Source: Lachnospiraceae bacterium (GTDB taxonomy: Bacteria > Bacillota > Clostridia > Lachnospirales > Lachnospiraceae). From it: a stretch of DNA of 64,000 bases. The stretch lies in the NCBI GenBank assembly GCA_017552715.1, contig JAFZOW010000121.1, positions 79,231 through 143,230 of the forward strand, written 5' to 3'. A model generated the notes under the pieces. The model saw only the letters and a program-made list of their open reading frames with translations. It was not told the DNA's origin and searched no databases. How positions within the stretch are numbered: the stretch's first letter is position 1; each line of letters begins with the position of its first letter. Made by a program: the position numbers and the translations under genes. Shown here one piece after another: positions 43,595 through 53,445 of this stretch.

Positions 43595-44716
43595 TCAGCG
43601 ATTTCTGAATCCCAGCGCCGCCAGGTACTCGCTTGCCGGATAGTAAGTGACAAGCTCATTGTTATCCAGGCGCACGTAAGGCACAAGGCCGAAATCCTCA
43701 TAGCCGAAGCTCTCTTCCGTAGGAGTGAGCTTTATCGCATCGGCATCTCCGTCAGCCGCATCATAAGTGCCCCGGGCTACGGTGCTGCCGTAGTCGTCCC
43801 AGATCTCGTAATCCATGGTCCCGTCCTGCCGGCCATCGGTAAAGTTACCCCTTACAAAGGTTTCCCTGCCGTAGGAATCATCCACCGTATGGATCACGCC
43901 GTTGCCGTTGGGAGCTCCGTCCTTCCACTCTCCCTCAAAGGTCTCGTAGGTGTAGCTGCTGCTGACCCAGAAACTGCAGCCGTCGCCGCAGCGCAGACCG
44001 TCCTTGTAATCTCCGTAGAAGAAATAATAGCCCTCCGCAACGATATAAATACCCATGGCCTTACCGGTGTAATCACTCTCCCCGCCATAATCCGGCGAAT
44101 AAAGCATCTCCGTCAGCCCCCGGTCTCTCATCACCTGGGTGACATTATCCGCCGCAGTGGTACCGTCCACGGTGCGCATGCTCTCATAATCACCGTTGCT
44201 TAAATATTCATAGGCGGTCTTCATCACATCCACAGGATCGGTGGTGTCACTGTAAAAGTCGATCGACGGCTGTGTCGGATCCGGCTGAAGGGGATCCTGA
44301 TCCGGTTCGGCCTCCTCCTGACGCAGTCTGCGGGCTTCCTTCCGGGCATTGCTCACCACCCGGCGTATGTTTCCGGAATGAACATCCTCGTTGAAGGCTT
44401 CCAGCTCGTTCGCCTCACGCTCCCGTATCTCGGCCGCAAGAAGAAGGTCATCATCTTCCATATAATTGGCCCAGTTCCGGTAGGCCCGGTCTAAGCCGTT
44501 CAAAGCTTCACTGCTGCCGGGAGCCATCTTAAGTGCTTCCATATAGCTGCCGATAGCGCGCTCATAGTCCATGTATGAGGCCTCATCACCCTTACGGATA
44601 TAAGTCCGGTAACGTCTGGCATCCTTCGTTCCGAAAATGAACAGCAGGATGAACGCCAGGATCAGAGCTCCCAGCGTTATCCCCGTTATGGCTATGGCCC
44701 TGGAATACTTCTTCAT
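43595..44716 (-). CDS. Membrane-anchored TPR and MORN-repeat protein
   Basis: The protein has 373 residues. One N-terminal helix (about 10-29) is followed by TPR-like helices (DYERAIGSYMEALKMAPGSS), a charged region and a Pro/Asp/Gln linker near 145. MORN-like repeats come next: YYFFYGDYKDGLRCGDG, YETFEGEWKDGAPNGNG and FVRGNFTDGRQDG. MORN repeats often bind lipids or build scaffolds; the binding partner here is unknown. The protein is probably extracytoplasmic. It starts 5 bp after pgi, so it rides on a glycolytic transcript. Confidence 0.82.
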   Translation of the reverse strand: MKKYSRAIAITGITLGALILAFILLFIFGTKDARRYRTYIRKGDEASYMDYERAIGSYMEALKMAPGSSEALNGLDRAYRNWANYMEDDDLLLAAEIREREANELEAFNEDVHSGNIRRVVSNARKEARRLRQEEAEPDQDPLQPDPTQPSIDFYSDTTDPVDVMKTAYEYLSNGDYESMRTVDGTTAADNVTQVMRDRGLTEMLYSPDYGGESDYTGKAMGIYIVAEGYYFFYGDYKDGLRCGDGCSFWVSSSYTYETFEGEWKDGAPNGNGVIHTVDDSYGRETFVRGNFTDGRQDGTMDYEIWDDYGSTVARGTYDAADGDADAIKLTPTEESFGYEDFGLVPYVRLDNNELVTYYPASEYLAALGFRNR

Positions 44717-44721
44717 CTTAC

Positions 44722-46068
44722 TTACAGCCTCTTAAGCAGTTCTTCCCGCTGTGCTTCATAACCGGGCTTACCCAGCAGGGCAAACATATTCTTCTTATAG
44801 CTCTCCACACCGGGCTGGTTGAAAGGATTCACGCCCAGGATATAACCGCTCACGCCGCAGGCAAACTCAAAGAAATAGAAGAGCTCGCCCAGGTAAAACT
44901 CATTCACCTCAGGCACATCGATGCGCAGGTTGGGTACCTGTCCGTCGGTATGTGCAAGGATCGTGCCGTTCATGGCGCTCTTGTTAACAAAGTCCACGGT
45001 CTTACCCGTCAGATAATTCAGGCCGTCCAGATCCACAGGCTCCTCCTCGATGGTCAGGGTCTCGGTGGACTTCTCCACGTTGATCACCGTCTCAAAGATA
45101 TTGCGGGAACCGTCCTGGATGAACTGTCCCATGGAATGCAGATCCGTGGTCAGATCCACGCTGGCGGGGAAGATGCCGCGCTGATCCTTTCCTTCGCTCT
45201 CGCCGTAGAGCTGTTTCCACCACTCGGATACGAAGTGTACCGCCGGCTCGTAATTGGCAAGGATCTCGATCTGTTTGCCCTTCCGCAGCAGGATGTTACG
45301 GACTGCCGCATACTTCAGGGCGTCATTGTCCTCAAAGGCATTTTCCAGAGCACGCTTCCGTCCGCTGGCAGCGCCTTCCATCAGCTTATCGATATCCGCA
45401 CCGGAAACCGCGATGGGAAGAAGTCCCACGGCAGTGAGCACGGAGAAACGTCCGCCTACATCATCGGGCACCACAAAGCTCTCATAGCCTTCTTCATTGG
45501 CAAGGTTCTTAAGGGACCCCCGGGCCTTATCCGTTGTGGCATAGATACGCTTTGCCGCCTCGGCCTTTCCGTACTTCTCCTCCAACTTCTTCTTCAGGAT
45601 ACGGAAAGCGATGGCCGGTTCCGTGGTGGTACCGCTCTTGCTGATCATGTTAATGGAAAAATCCCTGTCCCCGATCACTTCCACCAGATGGGTCAGATAG
45701 GTGGAGCTGATGGAGTTACCGCAGAAATAGATCTCCGGTGTGCCGCGCTTCTCCTTCGGCAGCACATTGTAAAAGCTGTGACGCAGGAATTCGATGGCCG
45801 CACGGGCTCCCAAATAGCTGCCGCCGATGCCGATGACCACCAGCACATCGGAATCGCTCTTGATCTTGTCCGCCGCCTTTTTGATCCGCGCAAACTCTTC
45901 CTTATCATAAGCTACCGGCAGATCGATCCAGCCCAGGAAGTCATTACCCGCGCCCGTTTTGCTCACCAGCAGTTCCTTTGCGTCTGTTGCCAGCTTCTTC
46001 ATCTGCTCCACTTCATGCTCCGCGATGAAGCAGCCTGCCTTGGAATAGTCAAATTTTACCTGTGCCAT
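44722..46068 (-). CDS. pgi: Glucose-6-phosphate isomerase
   Basis: The protein has 448 residues, the length of the short bacterial form. It interconverts glucose-6-phosphate and fructose-6-phosphate. Visible are [31 protein letters not shown] (phosphate site) and [13 protein letters not shown]. The SD AAAAAGGAG precedes the ATG. The promoter at 46304-46332 gives a leader of about 230 bases that contains a repeat element. Confidence 0.95.
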   Translation of the reverse strand: MAQVKFDYSKAGCFIAEHEVEQMKKLATDAKELLVSKTGAGNDFLGWIDLPVAYDKEEFARIKKAADKIKSDSDVLVVIGIGGSYLGARAAIEFLRHSFYNVLPKEKRGTPEIYFCGNSISSTYLTHLVEVIGDRDFSINMISKSGTTTEPAIAFRILKKKLEEKYGKAEAAKRIYATTDKARGSLKNLANEEGYESFVVPDDVGGRFSVLTAVGLLPIAVSGADIDKLMEGAASGRKRALENAFEDNDALKYAAVRNILLRKGKQIEILANYEPAVHFVSEWWKQLYGESEGKDQRGIFPASVDLTTDLHSMGQFIQDGSRNIFETVINVEKSTETLTIEEEPVDLDGLNYLTGKTVDFVNKSAMNGTILAHTDGQVPNLRIDVPEVNEFYLGELFYFFEFACGVSGYILGVNPFNQPGVESYKKNMFALLGKPGYEAQREELLKRL

Positions 46069-46123
46069 AGCATTTCTCCTTTTTATTGATTATGATATTA
46101 AGGTCAATTAGTTTTTATATTCT

Positions 46124-46309
46124 ATATGATGCCGGCGGATTGCTTCGTGCTTCGCACTCCCGCAATCCTATGACCATTCGCAATCCGCAGGAATGCCCGG
46201 AAAACAGTCATTCCGCCACTTGCTCATGTTCGTGCGGGTCACAGATTCATGAGCCGATCCATGCAAGCATGACCGCCTCATGCGCTTTTGACCTTTGCAT
46301 CAGATTATA
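46124..46309 (-). repeat. Leader-palindrome repeat, copy 2 (5' leader of pgi)
   Basis: A 186-bp element made of several inverted repeats. These are ATATGATGCC with TTGCATCAGAT at its ends, GGTCA...CATGAG/CTCATG...TGACC around GATCC ATGCAAGCAT, and GGATTGC/GCAATCC near 46137-46170. Read on the minus strand it begins at the -10 box of the pgi promoter. The stretch TGATGCAAAGGTCAAAAGC, then CATGCTTGCATG, corresponds to copy 1, and both end with GGCATCATAT. It carries about 100 bp of inner sequence absent from copy 1. Confidence 0.68.
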
Positions 46310-46332
46310 AAACTATACAGGTTTTTTTTCAA
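46304..46332 (-). promoter_or_regulatory. Promoter of pgi, fused to the repeat element
   Basis: On the minus strand there is TTGAAA, a 17-bp spacer and TATAAT. The -10 box is the edge of the repeat, so the transcript starts within it. Confidence 0.68.
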
Positions 46333-46845
46333 GGATTTTAAAGATGACCGGAGGCCATCGTCAGGCGTTCTTCCGGGACGCTTCCGGCTGCTCTGAGAAG
46401 GTCTTTGCCGAAAATACAGGGATAGTTGAAGGCCCTTCCGAAAACCATGCTCCCGCCGCTTTCTCCTCCATACGGAGTATTCCGTGAAATATCCCAAAGC
46501 TTTGAAAAGCAGGGCTGCCGACGATGACTCTCCGGTCTTAGAAAGTACATAAGACAAAGCAGAAAGTACCAAAAGAAAAATGTATTGTCGATCAAAAAAT
46601 ATCGCCTTTTTGTAAGGATTACGGTAACGTATCTAGATCAAGATAAATGATCAGTCCAGACGAACCTTATAAGACGTTAGAAGTACATGCAGAAAAATAA
46701 ACTGTACTTGTTCTCCCTCCCCTCCTTTCCGGTACAGGGACTTCTCTGCCATGTCCTATGAGAGGGATTATAAGCTTCCGGAGGGTGATATGCAAGTACC
46801 AGTTTTCAGAAGAACCGCACAAGATATGGGGTAAACATAAGATCT
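46333..46845. other. Non-coding or decayed stretch between pgi and the esterase gene
   Basis: About 510 bp without a convincing gene. A minus-strand frame (46338-46595) could give 85 residues with a hydrophobic start. Its TTG start has only a weak AAAGGCG SD, and a second overlapping frame is equally open, so I do not call it. 46695-46730 has an AAGTACA/TGTACTT inverted repeat. The stretch may be a gene remnant. Confidence 0.4.
46791..46835 (+). CDS. Possible 14-residue peptide ORF with a strong SD
   Basis: The ORF reads MQVPVFRRTAQDMG and then stops. GGAGGGTG lies 2 bases before the ATG, an unusually strong ribosome site for random DNA, although the spacing is short. There is no clear promoter. 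It may be the surviving start of a lost gene rather than a functional peptide. Confidence 0.2.
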
Positions 46846-47631
46846 TCAGGGCTGAAGGCGCCGCTGTTCAAAGAGCCACTCATGGGCTTTTCTGTCCCTC
46901 CCTGCCGGCACCCAGCTGCAGTGCGTGTGCAGATGATATTTCTCCTGCATCTGCCCCAGGGGATACTCCGTATAATGCAGTTCGGCACGCATGATGGGAC
47001 GCAGCCTCTCTGCCAGCACATGGGAGCCCAGGTTGGTCACGCCCCGCTGTACCCAGACGCTCTCTCCGGAGCGCACGATGGTATCGTCCTCCGCATGGAA
47101 AAGCCAGAGCGGAGTATCCGCAAGCAGCTCCAGATCCTTATCCTCGGCAGACCCGCAGATCGGCATGGCCGCCGCATAAAAATGCGGCCGGCGGCGGATC
47201 AGGGCAAATATCCCTATGGCCCCGGCGCTGTATCCGTAGAGGTAGATCCGCGCGGGATCGGCTCCCTTCCCGCCCCAGAGACGGATCAACGCCTCCAGCC
47301 AGTCACAGACCACCGGCTGCCTCCAGTGCATCCCCCGGGGGTACTGGGGAGCCAGGATATGACAGGGATGCTTCGCCTGCCAGGCTTCATCCGCAAAGAC
47401 CGTGCCGATGTCATGGGCGGAAAGCTGCTGCACGTTATCCGTACCTATAACATCCGCACCGTGCAGGAATACCACCAGCGGAAGGGCTGCACCTTCTTCA
47501 ACGCTCTCTGCTTCATAATAGCGATAAGGGAGAGTCAGCTCTCCCCTCGTAAAGTCCGCACTGCTAAATTTCGTGACTCTCGCCTCATTTTCCTTCGAGG
47601 CGCTGTCCCAGCCCTTCAGATCCGTCCACAT
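46846..47631 (-). CDS. Alpha/beta-hydrolase esterase (phospholipase/carboxylesterase-like)
   Basis: The protein has 261 residues. The fold shows LVVFLHGADVIGTDN (oxyanion region), the nucleophile elbow YGYSAGAIG (Ser about 150), the acid in LFHAEDDTIV and a histidine in HLHTHCSWVPA. The oxyanion and Asp features match prolyl-oligopeptidase-like esterases that act on small esters. The ATG at 47631 lies 47 bp inside pyrC, and no better start is visible; the SD there is weak (GGGGAGA 14 bases upstream). The protein is cytoplasmic by lack of a signal. Confidence 0.8.
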   Translation of the reverse strand: MWTDLKGWDSASKENEARVTKFSSADFTRGELTLPYRYYEAESVEEGAALPLVVFLHGADVIGTDNVQQLSAHDIGTVFADEAWQAKHPCHILAPQYPRGMHWRQPVVCDWLEALIRLWGGKGADPARIYLYGYSAGAIGIFALIRRRPHFYAAAMPICGSAEDKDLELLADTPLWLFHAEDDTIVRSGESVWVQRGVTNLGSHVLAERLRPIMRAELHYTEYPLGQMQEKYHLHTHCSWVPAGRDRKAHEWLFEQRRLQP

Positions 47632-48889
47632 CCGCGTATACCGTCTCCCCTTTGCAGATCGTATATCTGACCTTCCCTTTCATTTTTCTCCCCGTGAAAG
47701 GAGTATTGGATGAACGGGACGCGTAATCCCCCGCGATCCATTCCTCCGCCGGATCCCAGATCACCATATCCGCCGGCTTCCCGCAGGCCAGCACTCCCGC
47801 ATCCAGGCCATACAGCCGGGCGGGACTTAAGCTCATACGCTCCACGAGCTGTGCTTCGTCCAGCTTCCCCGTTTCTACCAGGTACATATTGGCCAGTGCC
47901 AGAGCCGTTTCCAGGCCGATGATACCGCTGGGCGCCTCCGTGATCCCCTTGGCCTTTTCCTCTGCCGTATGGGGGGCATGATCCGTAGCGATCAGGTCGA
48001 TGCTGCCGTCGGAAAGTCCTTCCACTATGGCCTGCCTGTCCTCCTCCGTACGCAGGGGCGGGTTCATCTTGGCCATCACACCGTACTTCACGGCATCCAC
48101 CTCCGTCAGGCTGAAATGGTGGGGCGTAGCCTCGGCATGTATGCGGGGGTTGTCCTTCCTTGCCTGCCGTACCAGCTCTACCCCTTCCTTTGTGCTGATA
48201 TGCTGGATATCGATGACTGCCCCGCTTTCACGGGCCAGGGCGATATCCCTTTCGATCATAACGATCTCTGCCATACGGTCCGCACCGGCCAGGCCGAAAT
48301 GCTCCGAAGCGGCGCCGCGGTTAAAGCCGGGGGTCCCGATATAACGGGGATCCTCCTCATGAAAGCTTAAGGGCAGCCCAAGCCGGGCGGCTCTCTCCAT
48401 AGCCTCCCGCACCAGCTCCCCGTTGGTGAGGGGCTTGCCGTCATCCGTAAAGCCAAGGGCTCCGGCCTCCTTAAGTGCAGCAAAGTCGGTCAGCTCCGTC
48501 CCCTGCATCCCCATAGTGATATTGGCACAGGAATAAATATGTATCCCTGTCTTTGTGCCTTTTTCCAGTACATAGCGCAGGGTCTCCGCATTATCCACGG
48601 GAGGCAGGGTATTGGCCATCAGCACTATGGAAGTGTAGCCGCCCCGCTTCGCCGCAGCCGCACCGCTTTCGATATCCTCCTTATGGGTCTGTCCGGGATC
48701 CCTGAAATGCGCATGCACATCCACCAGCCCGGGAGAAACGATGCAGCCCTCCGCATTCAGTATACGGTCTGCATCCTCCTCCGAAAGCTTTCCCATGCGG
48801 ACGATGACACCCTCTTCCATCAGGATGTCCATCTCTCCGCTCTCTCCGCCGGGATTCACCACCCGGCCGCCTTTGATCAGTATCTTCAT
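47585..48889 (-). CDS. pyrC: Dihydroorotase
   Basis: The protein has 434 residues. This zinc amidohydrolase of pyrimidine synthesis carries the metal motif DVHAHFRDPGQ, ANTLPPVDN, SFHEEDP, DIQHISTKEGVEL, the catalytic IATDHAPH and GLETALALA. The ATG overlaps the stop of the hybrid kinase gene by 4 bp, so translation is coupled to a signalling protein. No other pyr gene is near. Confidence 0.93.
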   Translation of the reverse strand: MKILIKGGRVVNPGGESGEMDILMEEGVIVRMGKLSEEDADRILNAEGCIVSPGLVDVHAHFRDPGQTHKEDIESGAAAAKRGGYTSIVLMANTLPPVDNAETLRYVLEKGTKTGIHIYSCANITMGMQGTELTDFAALKEAGALGFTDDGKPLTNGELVREAMERAARLGLPLSFHEEDPRYIGTPGFNRGAASEHFGLAGADRMAEIVMIERDIALARESGAVIDIQHISTKEGVELVRQARKDNPRIHAEATPHHFSLTEVDAVKYGVMAKMNPPLRTEEDRQAIVEGLSDGSIDLIATDHAPHTAEEKAKGITEAPSGIIGLETALALANMYLVETGKLDEAQLVERMSLSPARLYGLDAGVLACGKPADMVIWDPAEEWIAGDYASRSSNTPFTGRKMKGKVRYTICKGETVYADVDGSEGLGQRLEGK

Positions 48890-50793
48890 CTTTCCACCTT
48901 TTCCGGAGGCAGGTATTTTATGATCATGGCCTCCAGATCCCTGTATTCCACAGGCTTGCTCAGATAATCGGAAAAGCCCTCCGCCAGGAACATCTCCTTC
49001 GCCCCCGAGATCGCATTGGCCGTGAGCGCGATGACCGGCAGCTTTCCGATCAGCCCTTCCTCTTTTCCTTTCTTCAGGGTCTCTATGCCGTCCATACCGG
49101 GCATCAGATGATCCATAAAGATCAGGTCATATCTGTTTCCCTTTATCATTTCCAGCGCCCGGCTGCCGCTTTCCGCCGTATCGATGGCCATCTTTGTATT
49201 CTTCAGCAGATGACTGAAGACCTTCCGGTTCATCTCCACATCATCCACCACCAGCATCCTGGCCTTCGGCGCATAGAAACCTTCACGGCTCACCGCCACA
49301 AAGCTGCGTCCGGAAGCCTGTGCCACATCAAAGTCACCTATACGGTAAGGTTCCGTGACCTCCTGCTCCAGTTCGAAGCTGAATTCAGAACCCTTGCCGT
49401 ACTCGCTTTCCAGCTCCAGCCTGCTGTCCATGAGCTCCAGGGTGCGTATACAGATGCTCAGTCCCAGCCCTGTCCCTTCGATATTGCGGTTCCTCGATTC
49501 ATCCACACGCTGGAAGGCCGCAAACAGGCGCTCCCGGTCCTCGCTCTTTATCCCGATGCCGCTGTCCCGTATGCTCAGCCTCATACGGGTGATCTCTCCG
49601 GCTTCCACAAGGGAAAGACGCAGCAGCACCTCTCCCTTTTCCGTATATTTCACCGCATTCGAAAGGAGATTCATGATCACCTGTCGTATGCGCACATCAT
49701 CCCCCCGCAGTTTGTAGGGCAGTTTCCTGTCCACCTCGAAGCGCAGTGATATTTTTTTCTCCTCGGCTTTCGGTGCGATCATCAGGTAAAGATCCGTCAG
49801 AAGCTCTTTCAGATCATAATTTACGGGGATGATCTCCATCTTTCCGGATTCGATCTTGGAAAGATCGAGGATATCGTTGATCAGCGCCAGCAGGGTCTGG
49901 CCGCTGCGCTTGATATTGGACGCATACTGGACGATATCCCGCTCACCGCTCTCACGGAGGATGATCTCGTCAAAACCCAGGATGGAATTGATAGGTGTAC
50001 GTATCTCGTGGGACATATTGGCTAGAAAATCACTCTTGACATTGCTGGCCGCCAGCGCCTCCTGCCTGGCCTCCTCCGCTTCCGTTCGGGCACTTTCCAG
50101 TTCCTCCATGGTCTTCATCAGTTTCTGATAATCCGGTGTTTCCAGCGAAAAAACGATCATCACGAAAGAGATGGTGACCAGTCCGTATGTGATATAGACA
50201 TCCGGCATGACCGTGATCTGCAATAACAGGCCCAGGATCACGAAAAAGATGAAGCTCAAGGCTGAGATGAACTGCTTCCGGTCAAAGACCTTTCGATGCC
50301 AGAGGATCAGAAAGAGAGAGTTTAAGGTGAGCAGCCCGGGAACGGTATAGAGCACAAAATAAGCCGGCCCGTGGATATAATCGCCGGTAACGGGATCAAA
50401 ATAGAAATAGAAGCCGAAGAACACATTGATCAGGAGGAAGGCGACGTATACGCCTCCGATAACACGGATCAGTATCCTGTATTTCCGAACATAATCCTTA
50501 TAGGCAAAGGTGATGATGTATTCCCCGAAAAAAAGGCCGGAATACACCGACACCGCAAAATAGGCAGAGGTAAAGATCAGATTGAAGACCGCGATCTCGG
50601 GACCGCCGATACTGATAGTCACAGCGGTGGCCATATCCATGATCTGGGCGATCAGCACCGTTACGGCCAGGCGGATAAAGCTCTTCTCGCAGACCGACTT
50701 ACCGGGGTACTTCAGCTTGAAGAACACGAGTATGACCGCAACGATGATCGATCCGAAGAGTTCAAAATCGATATTGTATTTCATAAAGCCCAT
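48886..50793 (-). CDS. Hybrid sensor histidine kinase with seven-helix-like membrane domain and receiver
   Basis: The protein has 635 residues from the ATG at 50793, behind GGAGGTGA. Residues 1-235 hold about seven membrane helices. A helical linker leads to the kinase domain with SHEIRTPINSILGF (His about 270), NLLSNAVKYTEKG, DSGIGI and GTGLGLSI. The C-terminal receiver (about 510-635) has MLVVDDVEMN, the phospho-Asp in LIFMDHLMPGMDG and SKPVEYR. No DNA-binding or phosphotransfer domain is present, so a partner must exist elsewhere. It has its own promoter and is coupled to pyrC. Confidence 0.9.
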   Translation of the reverse strand: MGFMKYNIDFELFGSIIVAVILVFFKLKYPGKSVCEKSFIRLAVTVLIAQIMDMATAVTISIGGPEIAVFNLIFTSAYFAVSVYSGLFFGEYIITFAYKDYVRKYRILIRVIGGVYVAFLLINVFFGFYFYFDPVTGDYIHGPAYFVLYTVPGLLTLNSLFLILWHRKVFDRKQFISALSFIFFVILGLLLQITVMPDVYITYGLVTISFVMIVFSLETPDYQKLMKTMEELESARTEAEEARQEALAASNVKSDFLANMSHEIRTPINSILGFDEIILRESGERDIVQYASNIKRSGQTLLALINDILDLSKIESGKMEIIPVNYDLKELLTDLYLMIAPKAEEKKISLRFEVDRKLPYKLRGDDVRIRQVIMNLLSNAVKYTEKGEVLLRLSLVEAGEITRMRLSIRDSGIGIKSEDRERLFAAFQRVDESRNRNIEGTGLGLSICIRTLELMDSRLELESEYGKGSEFSFELEQEVTEPYRIGDFDVAQASGRSFVAVSREGFYAPKARMLVVDDVEMNRKVFSHLLKNTKMAIDTAESGSRALEMIKGNRYDLIFMDHLMPGMDGIETLKKGKEEGLIGKLPVIALTANAISGAKEMFLAEGFSDYLSKPVEYRDLEAMIIKYLPPEKVER

Positions 50794-50826
50794 AAGCCGT
50801 TGTCACCTCCGTCTTATCTACCAGAA

Positions 50827-50855
50827 ATTATACCATCCCGGGGCGGGCACTACAA
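50827..50855 (-). promoter_or_regulatory. Promoter of the hybrid kinase gene
   Basis: On the minus strand there is TTGTAG, a 17-bp spacer and TATAAT, located between trpA and the kinase gene. It lets the kinase-pyrC-esterase unit be made without the trp operon. Confidence 0.62.
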
Positions 50856-50868
50856 CGGCTTTTTCGGT

Positions 50869-51639
50869 TCAGCCCAATGCATCCTTTATGCTTTTTACAT
50901 ACTCTCCGATATGGCCGGGGGCGTCCTTCCCGTATTTCTCCAGATAGCGTATGATGGCACTTCCGATGATCACACCGTCGGAGATGCTGCCCATCTTCGC
51001 TGCCTGTTCCGGGGTGGAGATGCCGAAACCTATGGCACAGGGCACATCGGTATTCTGTTTTATGAGTTCTACAATGGATGCCAGATCCGTTTTTATCTCG
51101 CTGCGGACGCCGGTAACACCCAGACTCGACACCACATAGATAAAGCCCTTCGCCTCACGGGCGATCATGGCGATCCGGTTCTCGGACGTGGGAGCGATAA
51201 AGCTGATCAGCTCCACACCGTACTTATCGCAGATCGGAGCAAAGTCTTCTTTTTCCTCAAAAGGAACGTCCGGAAGGATGAGCCCGTCTATGCCGCTGTC
51301 CCTGCAATTGGACAGGAATTTTTCGGTGCCGTAGGAATACACCACGTTGGCATAGGTCATGAACAGCAGCGGTATGCGTACATCTTTCCGCAATTCGCGT
51401 ACCATATCAAATACCCTGTCCGTTGTGATGCCCCCCGAGAGCGCACGCACATTGGCGCCCTGAATGACCGGACCTTCCGCCGTGGGATCGGAAAAAGGGA
51501 TCCCCAGCTCTATCATATCCGCCCCGTTCTCCGCCATGGCACGTACTGCCGCCTTTGTGGTCTCAATATCCGGATCCCCGCAGGTGATAAAGGGAATAAA
51601 TGCTTTCCCGTCTTTGAATGCTTCTGCTATCCTACTCAT
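50869..51639 (-). CDS. trpA: Tryptophan synthase alpha subunit
   Basis: The protein has 256 residues. It cleaves indole-3-glycerol phosphate to indole and glyceraldehyde-3-phosphate. Catalytic Glu is in [19 protein letters not shown], and Asp is in [23 protein letters not shown] and [12 protein letters not shown] form the phosphate site. It overlaps trpB by 8 bp and is the last trp gene. Confidence 0.95.
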   Translation of the reverse strand: MSRIAEAFKDGKAFIPFITCGDPDIETTKAAVRAMAENGADMIELGIPFSDPTAEGPVIQGANVRALSGGITTDRVFDMVRELRKDVRIPLLFMTYANVVYSYGTEKFLSNCRDSGIDGLILPDVPFEEKEDFAPICDKYGVELISFIAPTSENRIAMIAREAKGFIYVVSSLGVTGVRSEIKTDLASIVELIKQNTDVPCAIGFGISTPEQAAKMGSISDGVIIGSAIIRYLEKYGKDAPGHIGEYVKSIKDALG

Positions 51640-52822
51640 GGATGTCCTCCCCTCTGTATCTTGCGATGGCTGCGCAGTCCTTATCGCCCCGCCCCGAAAT
51701 GGTAATGACGATGAGCTTGTCCTTATCCATGGCCGGTGCGATCTTTACGGCATGCGCCACGGCATGTGCGGATTCTATGGCGGGTATGATGCCTTCGGTA
51801 CGGGAAAGATACTCAAAGGCATCCACCGCCTCATCATCGGTGACCGGAACGTACTGCGCCCGCCCCGTATCATGCAGCCATGCATGCTCCGGACCTATGC
51901 CCGGATAATCCAGACCGGCGCTGATGGAATACACCGGTGCGATCTGCCCGTATTCATCCTGGCAGAAATAACTCTTCATCCCGTGGAAAATGCCGGGACG
52001 GCCCGTATTGATCGTTGCCGCCGTTTCAAAACCGTCGATGCCGCGTCCCGCCGCCTCGCAGCCGATGAGCTGCACTTCCTTATCTTCGATAAAATGATAA
52101 AAGCTTCCCATGGCATTGGAGCCGCCGCCCACGCAGGCGATCACCGCATCCGGCAGCCGCCCCTCCTTCTCTTTCATCTGCTGTTTTATCTCACTTGAGA
52201 TGACCGCCTGAAAATCCCTTACAATAGTAGGGAAGGGATGCGGTCCCATCACGGAGCCCAGACAGTAGTGGGTGTCGCTGATACGGCTGGTCCACTCACG
52301 CATGGCCTCGCTGACGGCATCCTTCAGGGTCGCGGTACCGCTCTTTACGGGGATCACCTCCGAACCCAGAAGCCGCATGCGGTATACATTCAGCGCCTGG
52401 CGCTTTGTATCCTCTTCCCCCATGAAGACCACACATTCCATCCCCATCAGGGCGGCTGCGGTAGCCGTAGCCACACCGTGCTGCCCCGCTCCGGTCTCGG
52501 CGATCAGACGGGTCTTTCCCATCTTCTTTGCCAGCAGCGCCTGCCCCAGCACATTGTTGATCTTGTGGGACCCCGTGTGATTCAGATCCTCGCGCTTTAA
52601 GTAGATCTTCGCGCCCCCCAGATCCTTTGTCATCTTCTCCGCATAATACAGACGGGAAGGCCGGCCCGCATATTCATTGAAAAGCGTACTCAGCTCCTGT
52701 CTGAATTCCGGATCATCCTTGAAATGATCGTATGCTTTCTCCAGCTCGATCACGGCATTCATAAGGGTCTCGGGAATGTACTGCCCGCCGTGTGCGCCGA
52801 AGCGTCCTTTTTCATTGCTCAT
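51632..52822 (-). CDS. trpB: Tryptophan synthase beta subunit
   Basis: The protein has 396 residues. It joins indole to serine with pyridoxal phosphate. The cofactor lysine is in [10 protein letters not shown], followed by [19 protein letters not shown], and the phosphate site is [12 protein letters not shown]. The N-terminus [14 protein letters not shown] is typical of the TrpB1 type. GTAGGAGG precedes the ATG. It is made with TrpA as an alpha2-beta2 complex. Confidence 0.96.
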   Translation of the reverse strand: MSNEKGRFGAHGGQYIPETLMNAVIELEKAYDHFKDDPEFRQELSTLFNEYAGRPSRLYYAEKMTKDLGGAKIYLKREDLNHTGSHKINNVLGQALLAKKMGKTRLIAETGAGQHGVATATAAALMGMECVVFMGEEDTKRQALNVYRMRLLGSEVIPVKSGTATLKDAVSEAMREWTSRISDTHYCLGSVMGPHPFPTIVRDFQAVISSEIKQQMKEKEGRLPDAVIACVGGGSNAMGSFYHFIEDKEVQLIGCEAAGRGIDGFETAATINTGRPGIFHGMKSYFCQDEYGQIAPVYSISAGLDYPGIGPEHAWLHDTGRAQYVPVTDDEAVDAFEYLSRTEGIIPAIESAHAVAHAVKIAPAMDKDKLIVITISGRGDKDCAAIARYRGEDIHE

Positions 52823-52835
52823 TTAAGTTTACCTC

Positions 52836-53441
52836 CTACCTGTCTGTACTGCGGACGATATCCGCAAAGCTCCGCATTTTCACGGGATCCTTTTTCCCAT
52901 CCGTTTCGATGCCGCTGCTGACATCCACTGCATATGGATGAAGCCTTTTTACGGCGGCCTCCACATTTTCCGTATTCAGCCCTCCGGCCAGGAAATAGGG
53001 GCGGCTTATCTTTTCAGCCACAGCCCAGTCGATGGTCTTTCCTCCGCCCTTGCCGGAATCCAGCAGGATATGATCCGCCGCACTCCGCTCCGCTCTTTCC
53101 GCATCCTCCATTGTCACAATGCGTATGGCCTGAAGGATCGGCTTATCCGTCAGCTCCCGCAATCGCCGGATATAGTCCTCATCCTCTTCACCGTGGAGCT
53201 GGATCCGGTCAATGATACCTCGCTCTGCCAGAGCGGCCACCGCCTTCACATCCTCATCCACAAAGACTCCCACAGCTTCGATCTCCGGCCTGAGGGCGGC
53301 CTTCAGCTCCGCTGCCGCCTCCGGCGTAACATAGCGTTTGGATGGTTTCCAGAACACAAAGCCGATAAACTCCGGCCGTATCCCGTTAACACTTTCGATA
53401 TCCGCAAGGCGCGTCATTCCGCAGAGCTTGATGGCGCTCAT
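52836..53441 (-). CDS. trpF: Phosphoribosylanthranilate isomerase
   Basis: The protein has 201 residues. It carries out an Amadori rearrangement in tryptophan synthesis. The general-base Cys is in IKLCGMTR and the general-acid Asp in LLDSGKGGGKTIDW. FLAGGLNTENVEAAV and VDVSSGIET form the phosphate site. It lies 4 bp after trpC with GGGGGTGAG as SD. Confidence 0.93.
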   Translation of the reverse strand: MSAIKLCGMTRLADIESVNGIRPEFIGFVFWKPSKRYVTPEAAAELKAALRPEIEAVGVFVDEDVKAVAALAERGIIDRIQLHGEEDEDYIRRLRELTDKPILQAIRIVTMEDAERAERSAADHILLDSGKGGGKTIDWAVAEKISRPYFLAGGLNTENVEAAVKRLHPYAVDVSSGIETDGKKDPVKMRSFADIVRSTDR

Positions 53442-53445
53442 CCTC

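Noticed and set aside
46338-46595. Small membrane protein on the minus strand
   Set aside because: It has a TTG start with a weak SD, another equally open frame overlaps it, and its sequence beyond the first helix looks random.
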